Of a stretch of 64,000 bases of DNA, positions 39,727-48,013 are shown one piece after another. Made by a program: the position numbers and the translations under genes. Source of the stretch: Winogradskya consettensis (GTDB lineage Bacteria; Actinomycetota; Actinomycetes; Mycobacteriales; Micromonosporaceae); assembly GCF_018332715.1 (NCBI RefSeq), contig NZ_BOQP01000011.1, positions 186,001 through 250,000 of the forward strand, given 5' to 3'. Position 1 is the stretch's first letter. Each line of letters begins with the position of its first letter. The notes under the pieces were generated by a model that ran no database searches, had not been told where the DNA came from, and saw nothing but the letters and a program-made list of their open reading frames with translations.

Positions 39727-40839
39727 ATGCCCTACCCCATGCCATCCCCCGGTGGTGCCACCGTCACGGTGTTCGCGTCGCCGGGTAGCTGGATCGAATC
39801 GTCCGCCCTCGAGCAGTGCCGGCAGGTCGCCGCGCTCGACGGCATGCTCCATGTAGCAGGTATGCCCGATCTGCATCCCGGTAAAGGGGCACCCATCGGC
39901 GGCGCCATGCTGTCGACCGTGCTCTATCCCCATCTGGTCGGCTCCGACATCGGGTGCGGCATCGCCGTCTACCCGTTCGGGCTGCGCAAGGTGGTGCCGG
40001 AACGGCTCGCGCGCAAGTTCCCCAACCTCGACGCGGAAGCGGATCCGAGCGAATACAACGCCGAAGAACTCGCCGGTTACACCGATGGCTTCGGTACGGT
40101 CGGCCGCGGCAACCACTTCGTGGAGCTGGCCCGGATCGGGGACATCCTCGAGCCGGTGCACGCCGAACGGCTCGGGATCGCCGCGGACGACCTCGTTCTC
40201 ATCGTGCACAGCGGATCCCGCGGGCTCGGTGAACGCATCCTGCGCTCGCACACCGAGGTGCACGGTGCCGGACCCGCCGCTGACCCGGGTGCCTACCTCG
40301 CCGCGCACGACGCGGCCGTGCGGTGGGGATCGCTCAACCGGCGCATGATCGCCGAACGGGTGGCTGACGCGCTCGGTGCTCAGCTCGGTGCCGCGCTCGT
40401 CGACGAATGCCACAACCTCGTCGTCGAGAACGACGGCGAATACCTGCACCGCAAAGGGGCGGCGCGGGGAGACGGCCGGGACGTCCTGATCGCCGGGACG
40501 CGCGGCACCCGCTCCTACCTCGTCGCCGGTCACGCCGGCGCGGACGCCAACTACTCGGTCGCCCACGGGGCGGGGCGCAAGATGTCCCGCGCCGACGCGC
40601 TCAAGCGTGGGCTCGCCAAGCACACCGTCGAGGAGCTCCGGCGTACGCCGCTGGGCTCGCACGTGGTCTGCGGCGACCGGCAGCTGCTGTTCGAGGAGGC
40701 GCCGACCGCGTACAAGCGGATCGAACAGGTCATCGGCGACCTCGTCGACCACGACCTCGCGACGCCGATCTGCACCACCGTCCCGCTGGTCACCTACAAG
40801 ACGCCGCACACCCGCGATGGCCGGGAGAAGCGGCGATGA
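39727..40839 (+). CDS. rtcB: RtcB-family RNA ligase, PrfH-linked (RtcB2 type)
   Basis: A 370-residue GTP/manganese-dependent ligase that joins 2',3'-cyclic phosphate and 5'-hydroxyl RNA ends. Metal ligands are D74 and C77 (GSDIGCG), H130 (GRGNHF), H161 (HSGSRG) and H229. The histidine that takes GMP is H280 in VAHGAGR. The protein is shorter than tRNA-splicing RtcB (about 480) and matches the short form encoded with prfH. ATG 39727 is chosen because AGAGGAA lies about 10 bases upstream and similarity begins soon after; ATG 39634 would add 31 residues. The stop overlaps prfH by four bases. Confidence 0.92.
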   Translation: MPYPMPSPGGATVTVFASPGSWIESSALEQCRQVAALDGMLHVAGMPDLHPGKGAPIGGAMLSTVLYPHLVGSDIGCGIAVYPFGLRKVVPERLARKFPNLDAEADPSEYNAEELAGYTDGFGTVGRGNHFVELARIGDILEPVHAERLGIAADDLVLIVHSGSRGLGERILRSHTEVHGAGPAADPGAYLAAHDAAVRWGSLNRRMIAERVADALGAQLGAALVDECHNLVVENDGEYLHRKGAARGDGRDVLIAGTRGTRSYLVAGHAGADANYSVAHGAGRKMSRADALKRGLAKHTVEELRRTPLGSHVVCGDRQLLFEEAPTAYKRIEQVIGDLVDHDLATPICTTVPLVTYKTPHTRDGREKRR

Positions 40840-41480
40840 CCGAGGTCGGTGTGCTGTTGTTGTCAGCGGGGCGCGGCCCGGCGGAGTGCGCGTGGGCGGT
40901 GACCGAGCTGCTCCGGCGGCTCGAGAGCGAGGCAGCTTCGGGTGCGGTGAGCGTACGGAGGCTGGAGTCGGTGCCCGGTCCGAAGCCGGGCACGCATCTC
41001 TCGGTCCTGCTCGAAATCTCGGGCCGCGGGGCTGTCGCCTTCACCGAGTCGTGGACCGGGACGCTGTGCTGGCAGGCGCCCAGCCCTTACCGCCCCGGCC
41101 ACGGCCGGAAGAACTGGTACGTCGTCGCGGAACGGCAAGGGGAAACGGCACCCGCCACGACGTTCGACGAGGGTGACGTCGACGTGGTGCCCGTGCGCAC
41201 CGGCGGCCCCGGTGGCCAGCACCGCAACAAGGCCAGCACCGCTGTCCGGGCCACCCACCGCCCGACCGGGTTCGTGGTGGTCGCCGACGAGGAACGCTAC
41301 TTCACCGCCAACCGCCGGCTCGCCCTGCAACGCCTGCGCACCCGCATCGAGGACGGCAACGAGGCGGTGGAACGGTCCGCCGTCGCTGCCCGTCGGGGCA
41401 CCCATGACCAGCTGATCAGGGGCAATCCGGCCAGGGTCGAGCGGCCGGGCACCGGGAGCGGCGCGCGCATGCGAGGCTGA
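40836..41480 (+). CDS. prfH: Peptide chain release factor homologue PrfH
   Basis: A 214-residue release factor relative. The peptidyl-tRNA-hydrolysing GGQ is at residues 126-128 (TGGPGGQHRNKAS). It lacks the stop-codon-reading domain of RF1/RF2. PrfH has been reported to release peptides from ribosomes whose 16S rRNA decoding centre has been cut, after which the linked RtcB reseals the RNA. The ATGA overlap with rtcB and the pairing support this role here. Confidence 0.93.
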   Translation: MTEVGVLLLSAGRGPAECAWAVTELLRRLESEAASGAVSVRRLESVPGPKPGTHLSVLLEISGRGAVAFTESWTGTLCWQAPSPYRPGHGRKNWYVVAERQGETAPATTFDEGDVDVVPVRTGGPGGQHRNKASTAVRATHRPTGFVVVADEERYFTANRRLALQRLRTRIEDGNEAVERSAVAARRGTHDQLIRGNPARVERPGTGSGARMRG

Positions 41481-41484
41481 ACGG

Positions 41485-42267
41485 ATGCGGATCGCGTCGC
41501 TGCACACGTACCCCGTCAAGGGTTGTCACCGCCTCGACCACGACGAAGCCGTGATCGAGCCGTGGGGTCTGGCCGGTGACCGGCGCTGGATGATCATCGA
41601 CACCGACAGCGTCGGCGTCACCCAGCGCCAGGCACCGCTCCTCACCCAGCTGCGGGCCGTCCCGCGACCCGGGGGAGTGGAGCTCAACGGTCACTTCGCG
41701 GCGGAACCCGCCGACGGCCCGAAGGTCACGCTGCGGGTCTTCAGCTCCAAGCCCGCGGTCACCGCGCGCCTCGCCTCCGCGGAATCCGCCGCGTTCCTGA
41801 GCGACTTCCTCGGCCGCCCCGTGCAGCTCGCGTGGCTGTCCGACCCCACTGCCCGGCCGATCCAGAACAACGCCCTGCCGAGCGACCGGGTCAATTTCGC
41901 CGACGGCTTCCCCGTGCTGCTCACCAACGACGCCTCCCTCGCGGCCCTGGACGTCGGCGTGCCCATGACCCGGTTCCGGGCGAACCTCGTCCTGACCGGA
42001 GCACCCGCCTGGATCGAGGACGAATGGCTCGGCGGCCGGGTCCGCATCGGCGACGTCACGTTCCGCGCGGCCGAAGCCTCCGGCCGCTGCATGGTCACCA
42101 CCATCGACCAGGAGACCGGGGTGAAAGGCGGCGAACCTCTGCGTACGCTCGGCCGGCTGCGCCGCGTCAACGGCCGGCTCCTCTTCGGCCTGAACCTCAT
42201 CCCCGACATCACTCCAGGTGAGACGAAAGTCATCCGACTGGGGGACGCAGTCTTAAGCTCCGCTTAG
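41485..42267 (+). CDS. MOSC-domain protein
   Basis: A 260-residue protein with an N-terminal MOSC beta-barrel (LHTYPVKGCHRLDHDEAVI) and the MOSC sulfur-carrier domain (about residues 110-255), including the conserved cysteine in ASGRCMVTTIDQETG followed by KGGEPLRTL. The family reduces N-hydroxylated compounds with a molybdenum cofactor in homologues such as YcbX and mARC. It follows prfH by four bases and may be co-transcribed, though no functional link is evident. Confidence 0.9.
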   Translation: MRIASLHTYPVKGCHRLDHDEAVIEPWGLAGDRRWMIIDTDSVGVTQRQAPLLTQLRAVPRPGGVELNGHFAAEPADGPKVTLRVFSSKPAVTARLASAESAAFLSDFLGRPVQLAWLSDPTARPIQNNALPSDRVNFADGFPVLLTNDASLAALDVGVPMTRFRANLVLTGAPAWIEDEWLGGRVRIGDVTFRAAEASGRCMVTTIDQETGVKGGEPLRTLGRLRRVNGRLLFGLNLIPDITPGETKVIRLGDAVLSSA

Positions 42268-42309
42268 AGGAGTTGCCCGGCGGTGAATGGCCGCGAAGGA
42301 TGACTCATC

Positions 42310-43275
42310 GTGACCTCTGCTCATCGCTACCCCCGCCCTCGCTGGCTCCCCAGCTCCCGCTGGCTCGCGACGGGTGGTGCGGTCCTGCTGGCCGGGGTGC
42401 TCGGTGTCGCCCTGCTGTTGCAGAACGGTGGCGGTGCGTGTGCGGCCCCGCCGACCACCGCCAAGCAGTCGGGCAAAGCGACGTTCTACGACCTCGCGGG
42501 CTCGCAGGGCAACTGCTCGCTCGACCCGCCGGCCGACGACCTCTACGTCGCCCTCGGCAACGACGAATACTCGGGCGCGGCCTCCTGCGGCAGCTACCTC
42601 GACGTCACCGGCCCCAAGGGCAAGGTCCGGGTCAAGGTCTTCGACCGGTGCCCGGAGTGCGAGCCCGGACATCTCGACCTGAGCCGCACCGCGTTCAAGA
42701 AGATCGGCGACGAGGTGCAGGGCATCATCCCGATCACCTACAAAGCCGTCCCGAACGCCGCCACCCCCGGCCCGCTGAACATCGAGTTCAAGGACGGCTC
42801 GTCGCAGTACTGGTTCGCGATCTTCATCGACAACCACGCGAACCCAATCAAGTCCGTGCAGGTCAAGGGGTCGGGCGGCAGCTTCACGAGCGCCGACCAC
42901 CAGGACTACAACGCGTGGGAGATCGCCAGCGGCGCCGGCAGCGGCCCGTTCCAGATCAAGATGACCGACATCTACGGCAACACCGCCACGGCCACGGGCA
43001 TCAAACTCGAGCCAGGCGTCAAACAGGAGACATCCGTACGCTTCGCCGGCGGCTCGACAACCGTCGCCAAGTCCGCGAAGACCGCCGCGAAGACCAAGAA
43101 GTCCGCGTCACCGTCCGCCTCGGTCTCGCCGTCCGCCTCGGCCTCATCCTCGGCCACGCCGTCCGCCGGCGTGTCATCGGCAGCTCCGGCCTCGCCGACC
43201 TCTCCGGCCGGTGAACCGACCACGGACGCCGCCATCGAGCAGGACCTCGCCCTCGCCGCCGCGAATCACTGCTGA
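42310..43275 (+). CDS. Secreted expansin-like protein (EXLX family)
   Basis: A 321-residue secreted protein. A membrane/signal helix at about residues 19-37 is followed by the double-psi beta-barrel domain D1 (about 48-140; ATFYDLAGSQGNC and VFDRCPECEPGHLDLS, with the aspartates needed for wall loosening). Domain D2 (CBM63, about 150-245) follows. The tail (about 250-321) is Ser/Ala/Pro/Lys-rich and probably a flexible or wall-binding extension. Bacterial expansins loosen cellulose non-hydrolytically. The start is GTG 42310. A terminator lies 16 bases after the stop. Confidence 0.88.
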   Translation: MTSAHRYPRPRWLPSSRWLATGGAVLLAGVLGVALLLQNGGGACAAPPTTAKQSGKATFYDLAGSQGNCSLDPPADDLYVALGNDEYSGAASCGSYLDVTGPKGKVRVKVFDRCPECEPGHLDLSRTAFKKIGDEVQGIIPITYKAVPNAATPGPLNIEFKDGSSQYWFAIFIDNHANPIKSVQVKGSGGSFTSADHQDYNAWEIASGAGSGPFQIKMTDIYGNTATATGIKLEPGVKQETSVRFAGGSTTVAKSAKTAAKTKKSASPSASVSPSASASSSATPSAGVSSAAPASPTSPAGEPTTDAAIEQDLALAAANHC

Positions 43276-43291
43276 CCTTCTGCTGAACCGA

Positions 43292-43322
43292 TGAGCCCCG
43301 GTGCTTTCCGCGCCGGGGCTCA
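43292..43322. terminator. Hairpin terminator between convergent genes
   Basis: Ten-base-pair stem TGAGCCCCGG (43292-43301) with its complement at 43313-43322, 11-base loop. It serves the expansin gene on one side and the large secreted-protein gene on the other. Confidence 0.75.
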
Positions 43323-43339
43323 CTCGTCTATTCACCAGC

Positions 43340-43387
43340 CAGTTCACTCGCCAGCCGGTTCACTCGCCTGCCAGTTCACTCGCCTAC
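43340..43387. repeat. Three tandem 16-bp repeats at the end of the large secreted-protein gene
   Basis: Three copies of CAGTTCACTCGCCTGC-like 16-mers with single changes, plus part of a fourth. On the minus strand each copy reads GGCGAGTGA, and the first TGA (43376-43378) is the stop of the gene. Confidence 0.8.
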
Positions 43388-45985
43388 CAGGAAGTGGTAC
43401 TCGGTGACCGGCCCCAGCGCGCCGTCGGTGAACTCCCGCTGCACGTACAGCGTGAACGGCCCGCTGCGATCCGGAACCCACATCACATCGGTGGTGTACG
43501 TATCCGTCGCCTGCGCCAGCTCCTGCACCGGACCGTCCCCGACCCGCCACAGATAGTTGGCGGTGACGTCGTTCAGCCAGCTCGTGCTCCCGGAGAACGA
43601 GAACCAGCCGGACTGCCCCGGCCCCCCGCTCGGCGACCAGTCGTCCCACGTGGCCCAGACCTCGACCTTCGGGTCCTCCACCCGGAAGACCAGGCGGCGC
43701 GGCTGCGAAACCGTGCCGTCGGTCCGGACACTGGTCACGTTGAGCGTCAGCACTCCCGGCTCGGCGGGCTGCCAGGTGATGCTCGCCGAACCGTCAGCCG
43801 CCGCGTCGACGCTCTGCACGCTGCCGCTGTCATCACCCCAGAAGTACCTGTACTCGGCCACCCCGGGCGATGCCGGCGTGAACGTCGCCGTGGTCTCACG
43901 CCCCGCAACCGGAACCGGACCGTACGGCCCGCGCACCGTCACCACCGGCGAATCCGGCAGCACGATCTCGATGGTCGTCGCCGGTGACAACGAGCCGTCG
44001 GCCCGCTTCGCCCGCACGACGAGACTGCTCGCCCCGCCATGCTGCGGAACCACCCGCACAGAGCTGTAACTGCCTTCGTTCACGCCCTGCTCAGCGCCGC
44101 CGTCGAAGCTGTAGACAAAGCCGGTGACACCCGGCACGTCACTCCACATCTCGACGACCACCGGAACCCCGACCCCGGAATCCGCGTCCGCCCACGAGAT
44201 CACCGTCGGCCGGGCATCGATGACCTGGAACGACAGCACGGACTCCTGCGACTCGGAGCCGTCCGCGACAATCGACCGCACCGTCAGCGTGAAATACCCG
44301 CCCCGCTCCGGCGTCCACGGCAACGCCACGTTGCCGCCCGACCCCGCCCCGACGCGGCCCTCGTCAACCACACCCTCGCCGTCCTCGATCACGTAGTGGT
44401 ACGCCTCAACACCCACCGACCGGGGCGAGAACGTGAAGCCACCCTGATTCCCCGACACCGGACTCGTGCCGGGCCCGAACTCGGCGGACACGATGCCCGG
44501 CCCGTCAGAAACGCTGAGGGACAACGTGTTCGTCCCCGCCGGCTTCGTGCCCACATACGAATGCGACACGATGCTGTGCACGCCCACACTGGTGAAGGTC
44601 AGCGAACCCTGCGCCACACCGGCCGTCGCCGTCAGCCGCGTCACCGGACCCCCGTCAACCGCGTAGTCGTAGGACGTCACGTCCGCGGACCCCGACCGCA
44701 ACACGATCTGACTCGGCAACCCCACACCGCCCACGGTCACCGCGGCGAACGGCGCGGAGTTGCGCACCCAGAACTTGTAGACCTGCTCGGCACCCGGATT
44801 GCCGGCCGCGTCGAGAGCACGGACGTGCAGCTCGTCAGGACCCCACGAGCCCGGCGTGTAACTGATCTTCGCCCGGCCGCCAGGATGATCGATAGCAGCC
44901 GCTCGCCACGCGCTCGAATCACGGTTGTGCCACTGGAAACCGGTGACGTCCAGGTCGCCGCGCGAATCAGCCGCGAACGTGCCCGCCACGCCCTGCCCAC
45001 CCGAACCCGGATACTCCGCCACGCTGTACGTCTTCGAGAAGACAACGGGCGCGGGCGGCGGGGTGGTGTCGACGGTCAGATAGCAAGGTTCGCTCCACGG
45101 CCCCGCATCGTCGGCGTCCCGGGCCTGCGCGGTCCAGGCAACAACCGTGCCATCAGCGAAACCGTTCAGATAAAGAACCTCGGACCCCGTCTCGGAACGC
45201 TGCTCCGGATGCTCGACCGGCCAGAACGCGAACGTGACCCGCGGAGTCGCACCACCATCGGCATCGAAAGGCGTGGCACGAACCTTCGTGGACCTCCCCG
45301 CCGACGGATGCTCCTCGAGCGTCCCGCAGGGTCGATCCGGATCCACCATCTGCAGGTTGCTGACCGTCGGCAAATGATTGGCCCACACGCTCAAACTGAA
45401 CTGCCGGAACGCGCGGCGCACCCCGGGATCGGCCTCCGAACCGGCGGCAACGCGAACCTCGAACGTGATGCTCGGATCCTGGCGCCCGACCGCCGCCACG
45501 ATCTGCGCGAGCACATCAACCCCGAGATAGGCACCCGGGCACGCGATCGCACCCTTGCCCAGACTGGTCTGATTGACCAGATCCACCTCGGCCGGAGGAT
45601 TCTGCCAGCTCGTCGCGGTGGTAACCGGCCCAGTGCGCCAAACCTCGACCGGAGCCGTACGCGAACAGTCCGCCACCGACCGCTCGGTGCTGTAGAAATT
45701 CGCCTGCGACAGCACCGCGCCCTGGAACGGCCGCAGGTCATAGGTGAAGTACGCCCGCTGCGTGTGCCGCACCCCCGCAGCATCGTTAACGGAACCGATC
45801 GGAGCGTCACCGGACGGGTTGACCGCCGTGGCGCCGGGCTGAGCGGAATCGGTGTAGGTCCACGCGGTCAGCGCGGCCCCGGTGGAATTCACCGCCAAGG
45901 CTGGATCAGCAACCCCGGCGACAACGACGGCAGAGCCCAACGCGGTCACCACCGCGGTGAATAGGGCCCTTCTGGCATGGTTCAT
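43376..45985 (-). CDS. Large secreted protein with DNRLRE-like and Ig-like repeats
   Basis: An 869-residue secreted protein. The signal peptide is MNHARRALFTAVVTALGSAV and following, ending near ALA at about residue 31. The first 180 residues after it resemble DNRLRE-type domains (AYFTYDLRPFQGAVL, VEVWRTGPVTTATSWQNPP). The remainder is a series of Ig-like or bacterial fibronectin-type beta domains of about 90 residues, several with the phrase WQPAEPG/WTPERGG plus LTVRS, ending YHFLVGE. No catalytic motif is seen. A surface adhesin, or a scaffold for another enzyme, is inferred. ATG 45985 has GGGGAG five bases upstream; GTG 45991 or an earlier start is less likely. It lies alone between convergent and divergent neighbours. 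Confidence 0.8.
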   Translation of the reverse strand: MNHARRALFTAVVTALGSAVVVAGVADPALAVNSTGAALTAWTYTDSAQPGATAVNPSGDAPIGSVNDAAGVRHTQRAYFTYDLRPFQGAVLSQANFYSTERSVADCSRTAPVEVWRTGPVTTATSWQNPPAEVDLVNQTSLGKGAIACPGAYLGVDVLAQIVAAVGRQDPSITFEVRVAAGSEADPGVRRAFRQFSLSVWANHLPTVSNLQMVDPDRPCGTLEEHPSAGRSTKVRATPFDADGGATPRVTFAFWPVEHPEQRSETGSEVLYLNGFADGTVVAWTAQARDADDAGPWSEPCYLTVDTTPPPAPVVFSKTYSVAEYPGSGGQGVAGTFAADSRGDLDVTGFQWHNRDSSAWRAAAIDHPGGRAKISYTPGSWGPDELHVRALDAAGNPGAEQVYKFWVRNSAPFAAVTVGGVGLPSQIVLRSGSADVTSYDYAVDGGPVTRLTATAGVAQGSLTFTSVGVHSIVSHSYVGTKPAGTNTLSLSVSDGPGIVSAEFGPGTSPVSGNQGGFTFSPRSVGVEAYHYVIEDGEGVVDEGRVGAGSGGNVALPWTPERGGYFTLTVRSIVADGSESQESVLSFQVIDARPTVISWADADSGVGVPVVVEMWSDVPGVTGFVYSFDGGAEQGVNEGSYSSVRVVPQHGGASSLVVRAKRADGSLSPATTIEIVLPDSPVVTVRGPYGPVPVAGRETTATFTPASPGVAEYRYFWGDDSGSVQSVDAAADGSASITWQPAEPGVLTLNVTSVRTDGTVSQPRRLVFRVEDPKVEVWATWDDWSPSGGPGQSGWFSFSGSTSWLNDVTANYLWRVGDGPVQELAQATDTYTTDVMWVPDRSGPFTLYVQREFTDGALGPVTEYHFLVGE

Positions 45986-46067
45986 CGTCACTCCCCGAAA
46001 CCCGACCGGCACAGACGGCCGATGAGTGCGGCGAGATTACCAAAGTGGATCGATGTCTTGCGGCCGG

Positions 46068-46076
46068 TTATCCACA
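46068..46076 (+). promoter_or_regulatory. Single DnaA-box consensus
   Basis: TTATCCACA, matching the DnaA consensus, in the 104-bp gap between the large secreted-protein gene and the GNAT gene. A single nonamer is weak evidence. Confidence 0.35.
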
Positions 46077-46089
46077 GGGGAGAAAGCGG

Positions 46090-46629
46090 TCAACGCAGGT
46101 CGAGCCACATGAACAACTCATCCCGATCATCACCCGGCCCGATCCGCAGCGCCCCCGGCACGCGCCCCACCTCGCGATACCCCACCTTGCGATAGAAGCC
46201 GTCCAGCCCGTGCCCGTCCCGCACGGTCACCTGCAACCCGTCCAACCCCAGCGCCCGCCCCACATCCGCGGCCTGCCGCATCAGGGCGGCCCCATACCCG
46301 AGCCCCTGACTCCCGGGCAGGACCATCACCCGCTTGAGCACCCGCCAATGCGCCTTCAACCCGAACCGGTTGTCAACAACGAACAGAAGCGCCACCACCC
46401 GCCCGTCGTCCAGCCCCACAACCAGCCGATCAATCCCGGACTCAACCCCGGCAAACGCAGCCTCCGCCACCGGCCGAACCTCATCAACGGTGACCGGGCC
46501 CACAAACCCCACAGCCCCGCCGGCGTTGGTGACATCCACCCACAGCTGAACAACCTCATCCCGCAGAGCCGAGCTCAACACAGGATCAACCACGAACGAC
46601 AGCGCCATGCGCCCATCGTTGCGAGCCAC
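46090..46629 (-). CDS. GNAT-family N-acetyltransferase
   Basis: A 179-residue acetyltransferase with the acetyl-CoA loop VLPGSQGLGYGAALMRQAAD (about residues 104-123) and the C-terminal strand DGFYRKVGYREVGRVPGA. GTG 46629 is used because GAGGGTGAGGG precedes it; ATG 46608 is an alternative. The substrate is unknown. The enzyme faces the large secreted-protein gene on the same strand and may be unrelated to it. Confidence 0.88.
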   Translation of the reverse strand: MARNDGRMALSFVVDPVLSSALRDEVVQLWVDVTNAGGAVGFVGPVTVDEVRPVAEAAFAGVESGIDRLVVGLDDGRVVALLFVVDNRFGLKAHWRVLKRVMVLPGSQGLGYGAALMRQAADVGRALGLDGLQVTVRDGHGLDGFYRKVGYREVGRVPGALRIGPGDDRDELFMWLDLR

Positions 46630-46694
46630 CCCTCACCCTCGTCGAGTAAGGGGCCCAAAGGTGACCTGAGTTGCAAGGAGCCCCCAACCACCGC

Positions 46695-46952
46695 GACGCA
46701 CTCCACCTGCCTACCGCCTCGCGGTCACTTCCAGGAGCGACGCACCCAACCCCCCACCGCCCCGCGGAGCCTCCGAGGGCGACGCACCCAACTCCCCACC
46801 GCACCGCGGGGCCTCCGAGGGGTGACGCACCCAAGTGCCCAACGCACCGCGGTGCTTCTCGAGGGGTGACGCACCCAAGTGCCCAACGCACGGCGTGCTT
46901 CCGAGCCGACTCACTCACCGTGCCCACCGCACCGCGGGGCTTCCGGGGGCTC
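46695..46952. repeat. Six-copy tandem repeat, unit about 43 bp
   Basis: Units begin GACGCACCCAA or GACTCACTCA and end near CCGAGGGG. They start at 46695, 46739, 46781, 46824, 46868 and 46908, with lengths 40-45 bp and about 75-95 percent likeness between neighbours. No spacers, so not CRISPR. There is no coding signal. The 400 bases between the GNAT gene and tRNA-Leu are otherwise empty. Confidence 0.85.
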
Positions 46953-47026
46953 GGCCCCCGGAGCAGACATAACGAGCATCCCCCGGTCCGCGCAGTTCAG
47001 CGGACAGGGGGATGCCAGGATGCTCG

Positions 47027-47110
47027 TGCGGAAGGCGGGACTCGAACCCGCACGCTTTTGCAAGCACAGGTTCCTAAGACCTGGGCGTCTACCTATTCCG
47101 CCACTTCCGC
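47027..47110 (-). tRNA. tRNA-Leu (anticodon TAG)
   Basis: On the minus strand the sequence folds as a class II tRNA with a 7-bp acceptor (GCGGAAG/CTTCCGC), D-arm, an anticodon loop CTTAGGA giving anticodon TAG (codon CTA), a long variable arm and a T-arm with GGTTCGAGTCC. No CCA is encoded. It reads CTA, a rare codon in this GC-rich genome. Confidence 0.95.
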
Positions 47111-47144
47111 CCGATTTGACCGTGGGCAAATCGCTGAGGTCATT

Positions 47145-47891
47145 CTAGACCGCTGGTGGGGAAGCTGTGGTCCCGGCCGAGCCGTTTATGGCTGCTCGGG
47201 TGATCGAGCCGGCGTCGGTGGTAGGCCGTACGCCTCGTTTGCGCGGCGGCGGTTTCAGGCCGCCAGTCTCCGTGAGCCGGTCTCGGTACTGCCGGATCGT
47301 CCAGGGCGCGCATTTGAGCAACCGGGACGCGGCGGCCGCAGAGATCTCGCCACGGTTGACGCGGGTGATCACGTCGATCCGGATCTCGTCGGTGATCGGT
47401 CCTTCCACGACATAGGTGCACTCGAAGCGGTTGCGGCCTGCGAAGGTGCGGGTCTGGCTGTGGCAGTTGGGGCAGAGGAATCTGAGATTGTCCGCCCGGC
47501 AGTCCCAGTGCATCCCGTTGATGTGGTCGACCTGCAGGGTCATGGGCCGGCCCTGCCATTCGCCGCCGTTGCCGCAATCGGCGCATCGGCAAGGGCGTCC
47601 GGACTCTGTCAGTGCCCGGCGCAGGACGTGGGGCGCTTCCCGTTTCCTGGTGGTCGGCCGCTCGATCATGACCTCTTCCGGCCGGCGACGCCTTGAGGAC
47701 GGCCGATTGTGAGCGTGTGACTGACCGGTGAAGTGGGAGGAGTCGATGCCGAGCTGATCGATGCGGCGGCGCAGGTGGGCGTGGGTGCCGCCGGCGGGGC
47801 GCAGGCCGAGGTGACGCATGACTCCGGCCATGGAGGTTGAGGCGATGACGGCTTCCTTGAGGACTTCCTGGGTGTAGCGGGCTTTCGCCAT
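47145..47891 (-). CDS. HNH endonuclease with Zn-binding cysteines
   Basis: A 248-residue HNH nuclease. The core is CRCADCGNGGEW, then LQVDHINGMHWDCRADNLRF with the DH and N of the HNH motif (about residues 118-136), then LCPNCHSQTRTF, giving the four cysteines of a zinc knuckle. The first 60 residues look like a helix-turn-helix DNA-binding part; the tail after 170 has a second helix-turn-helix-like segment (SAAAASRLLKCAPWTIRQY) that resembles homing-endonuclease DNA-recognition modules. ATG 47891 is chosen over an upstream frame. It lies 35 bases upstream of tRNA-Leu on the same strand; a mobile or phage origin is possible but not shown. Confidence 0.83.
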   Translation of the reverse strand: MAKARYTQEVLKEAVIASTSMAGVMRHLGLRPAGGTHAHLRRRIDQLGIDSSHFTGQSHAHNRPSSRRRRPEEVMIERPTTRKREAPHVLRRALTESGRPCRCADCGNGGEWQGRPMTLQVDHINGMHWDCRADNLRFLCPNCHSQTRTFAGRNRFECTYVVEGPITDEIRIDVITRVNRGEISAAAASRLLKCAPWTIRQYRDRLTETGGLKPPPRKRGVRPTTDAGSITRAAINGSAGTTASPPAV

Positions 47892-47939
47892 GAGTCCAAC
47901 GTACCTACATGGGGACGCATCTGCAATGCCAAAAAGCGG

Positions 47940-47984
47940 CACGGCGGCCGCCTCGCGGATCCAGGCCGCGTGACGGCCGCCGTG
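47940..47984. terminator. Large hairpin downstream of the chemoreceptor gene
   Basis: CACGGCGGCCG (47940-47950) pairs with 47974-47984, and within the loop CGCGG (47954-47958) pairs with 47966-47970. It lies 30 bases after the chemoreceptor stop and upstream of the HNH start. No T-run. Confidence 0.5.
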
Positions 47985-48013
47985 GGTCGGTGGCCCTTAC
48001 CGGGAGGGGGTGG

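Noticed and set aside
44039..45964. 641-codon + strand frame rich in Arg
   Set aside because: Opposite the large secreted-protein gene, which has a signal peptide and a ribosome-binding site.
46695..46952. CRISPR array
   Set aside because: Units are directly adjacent, diverged and without spacers; no cas genes in the window.
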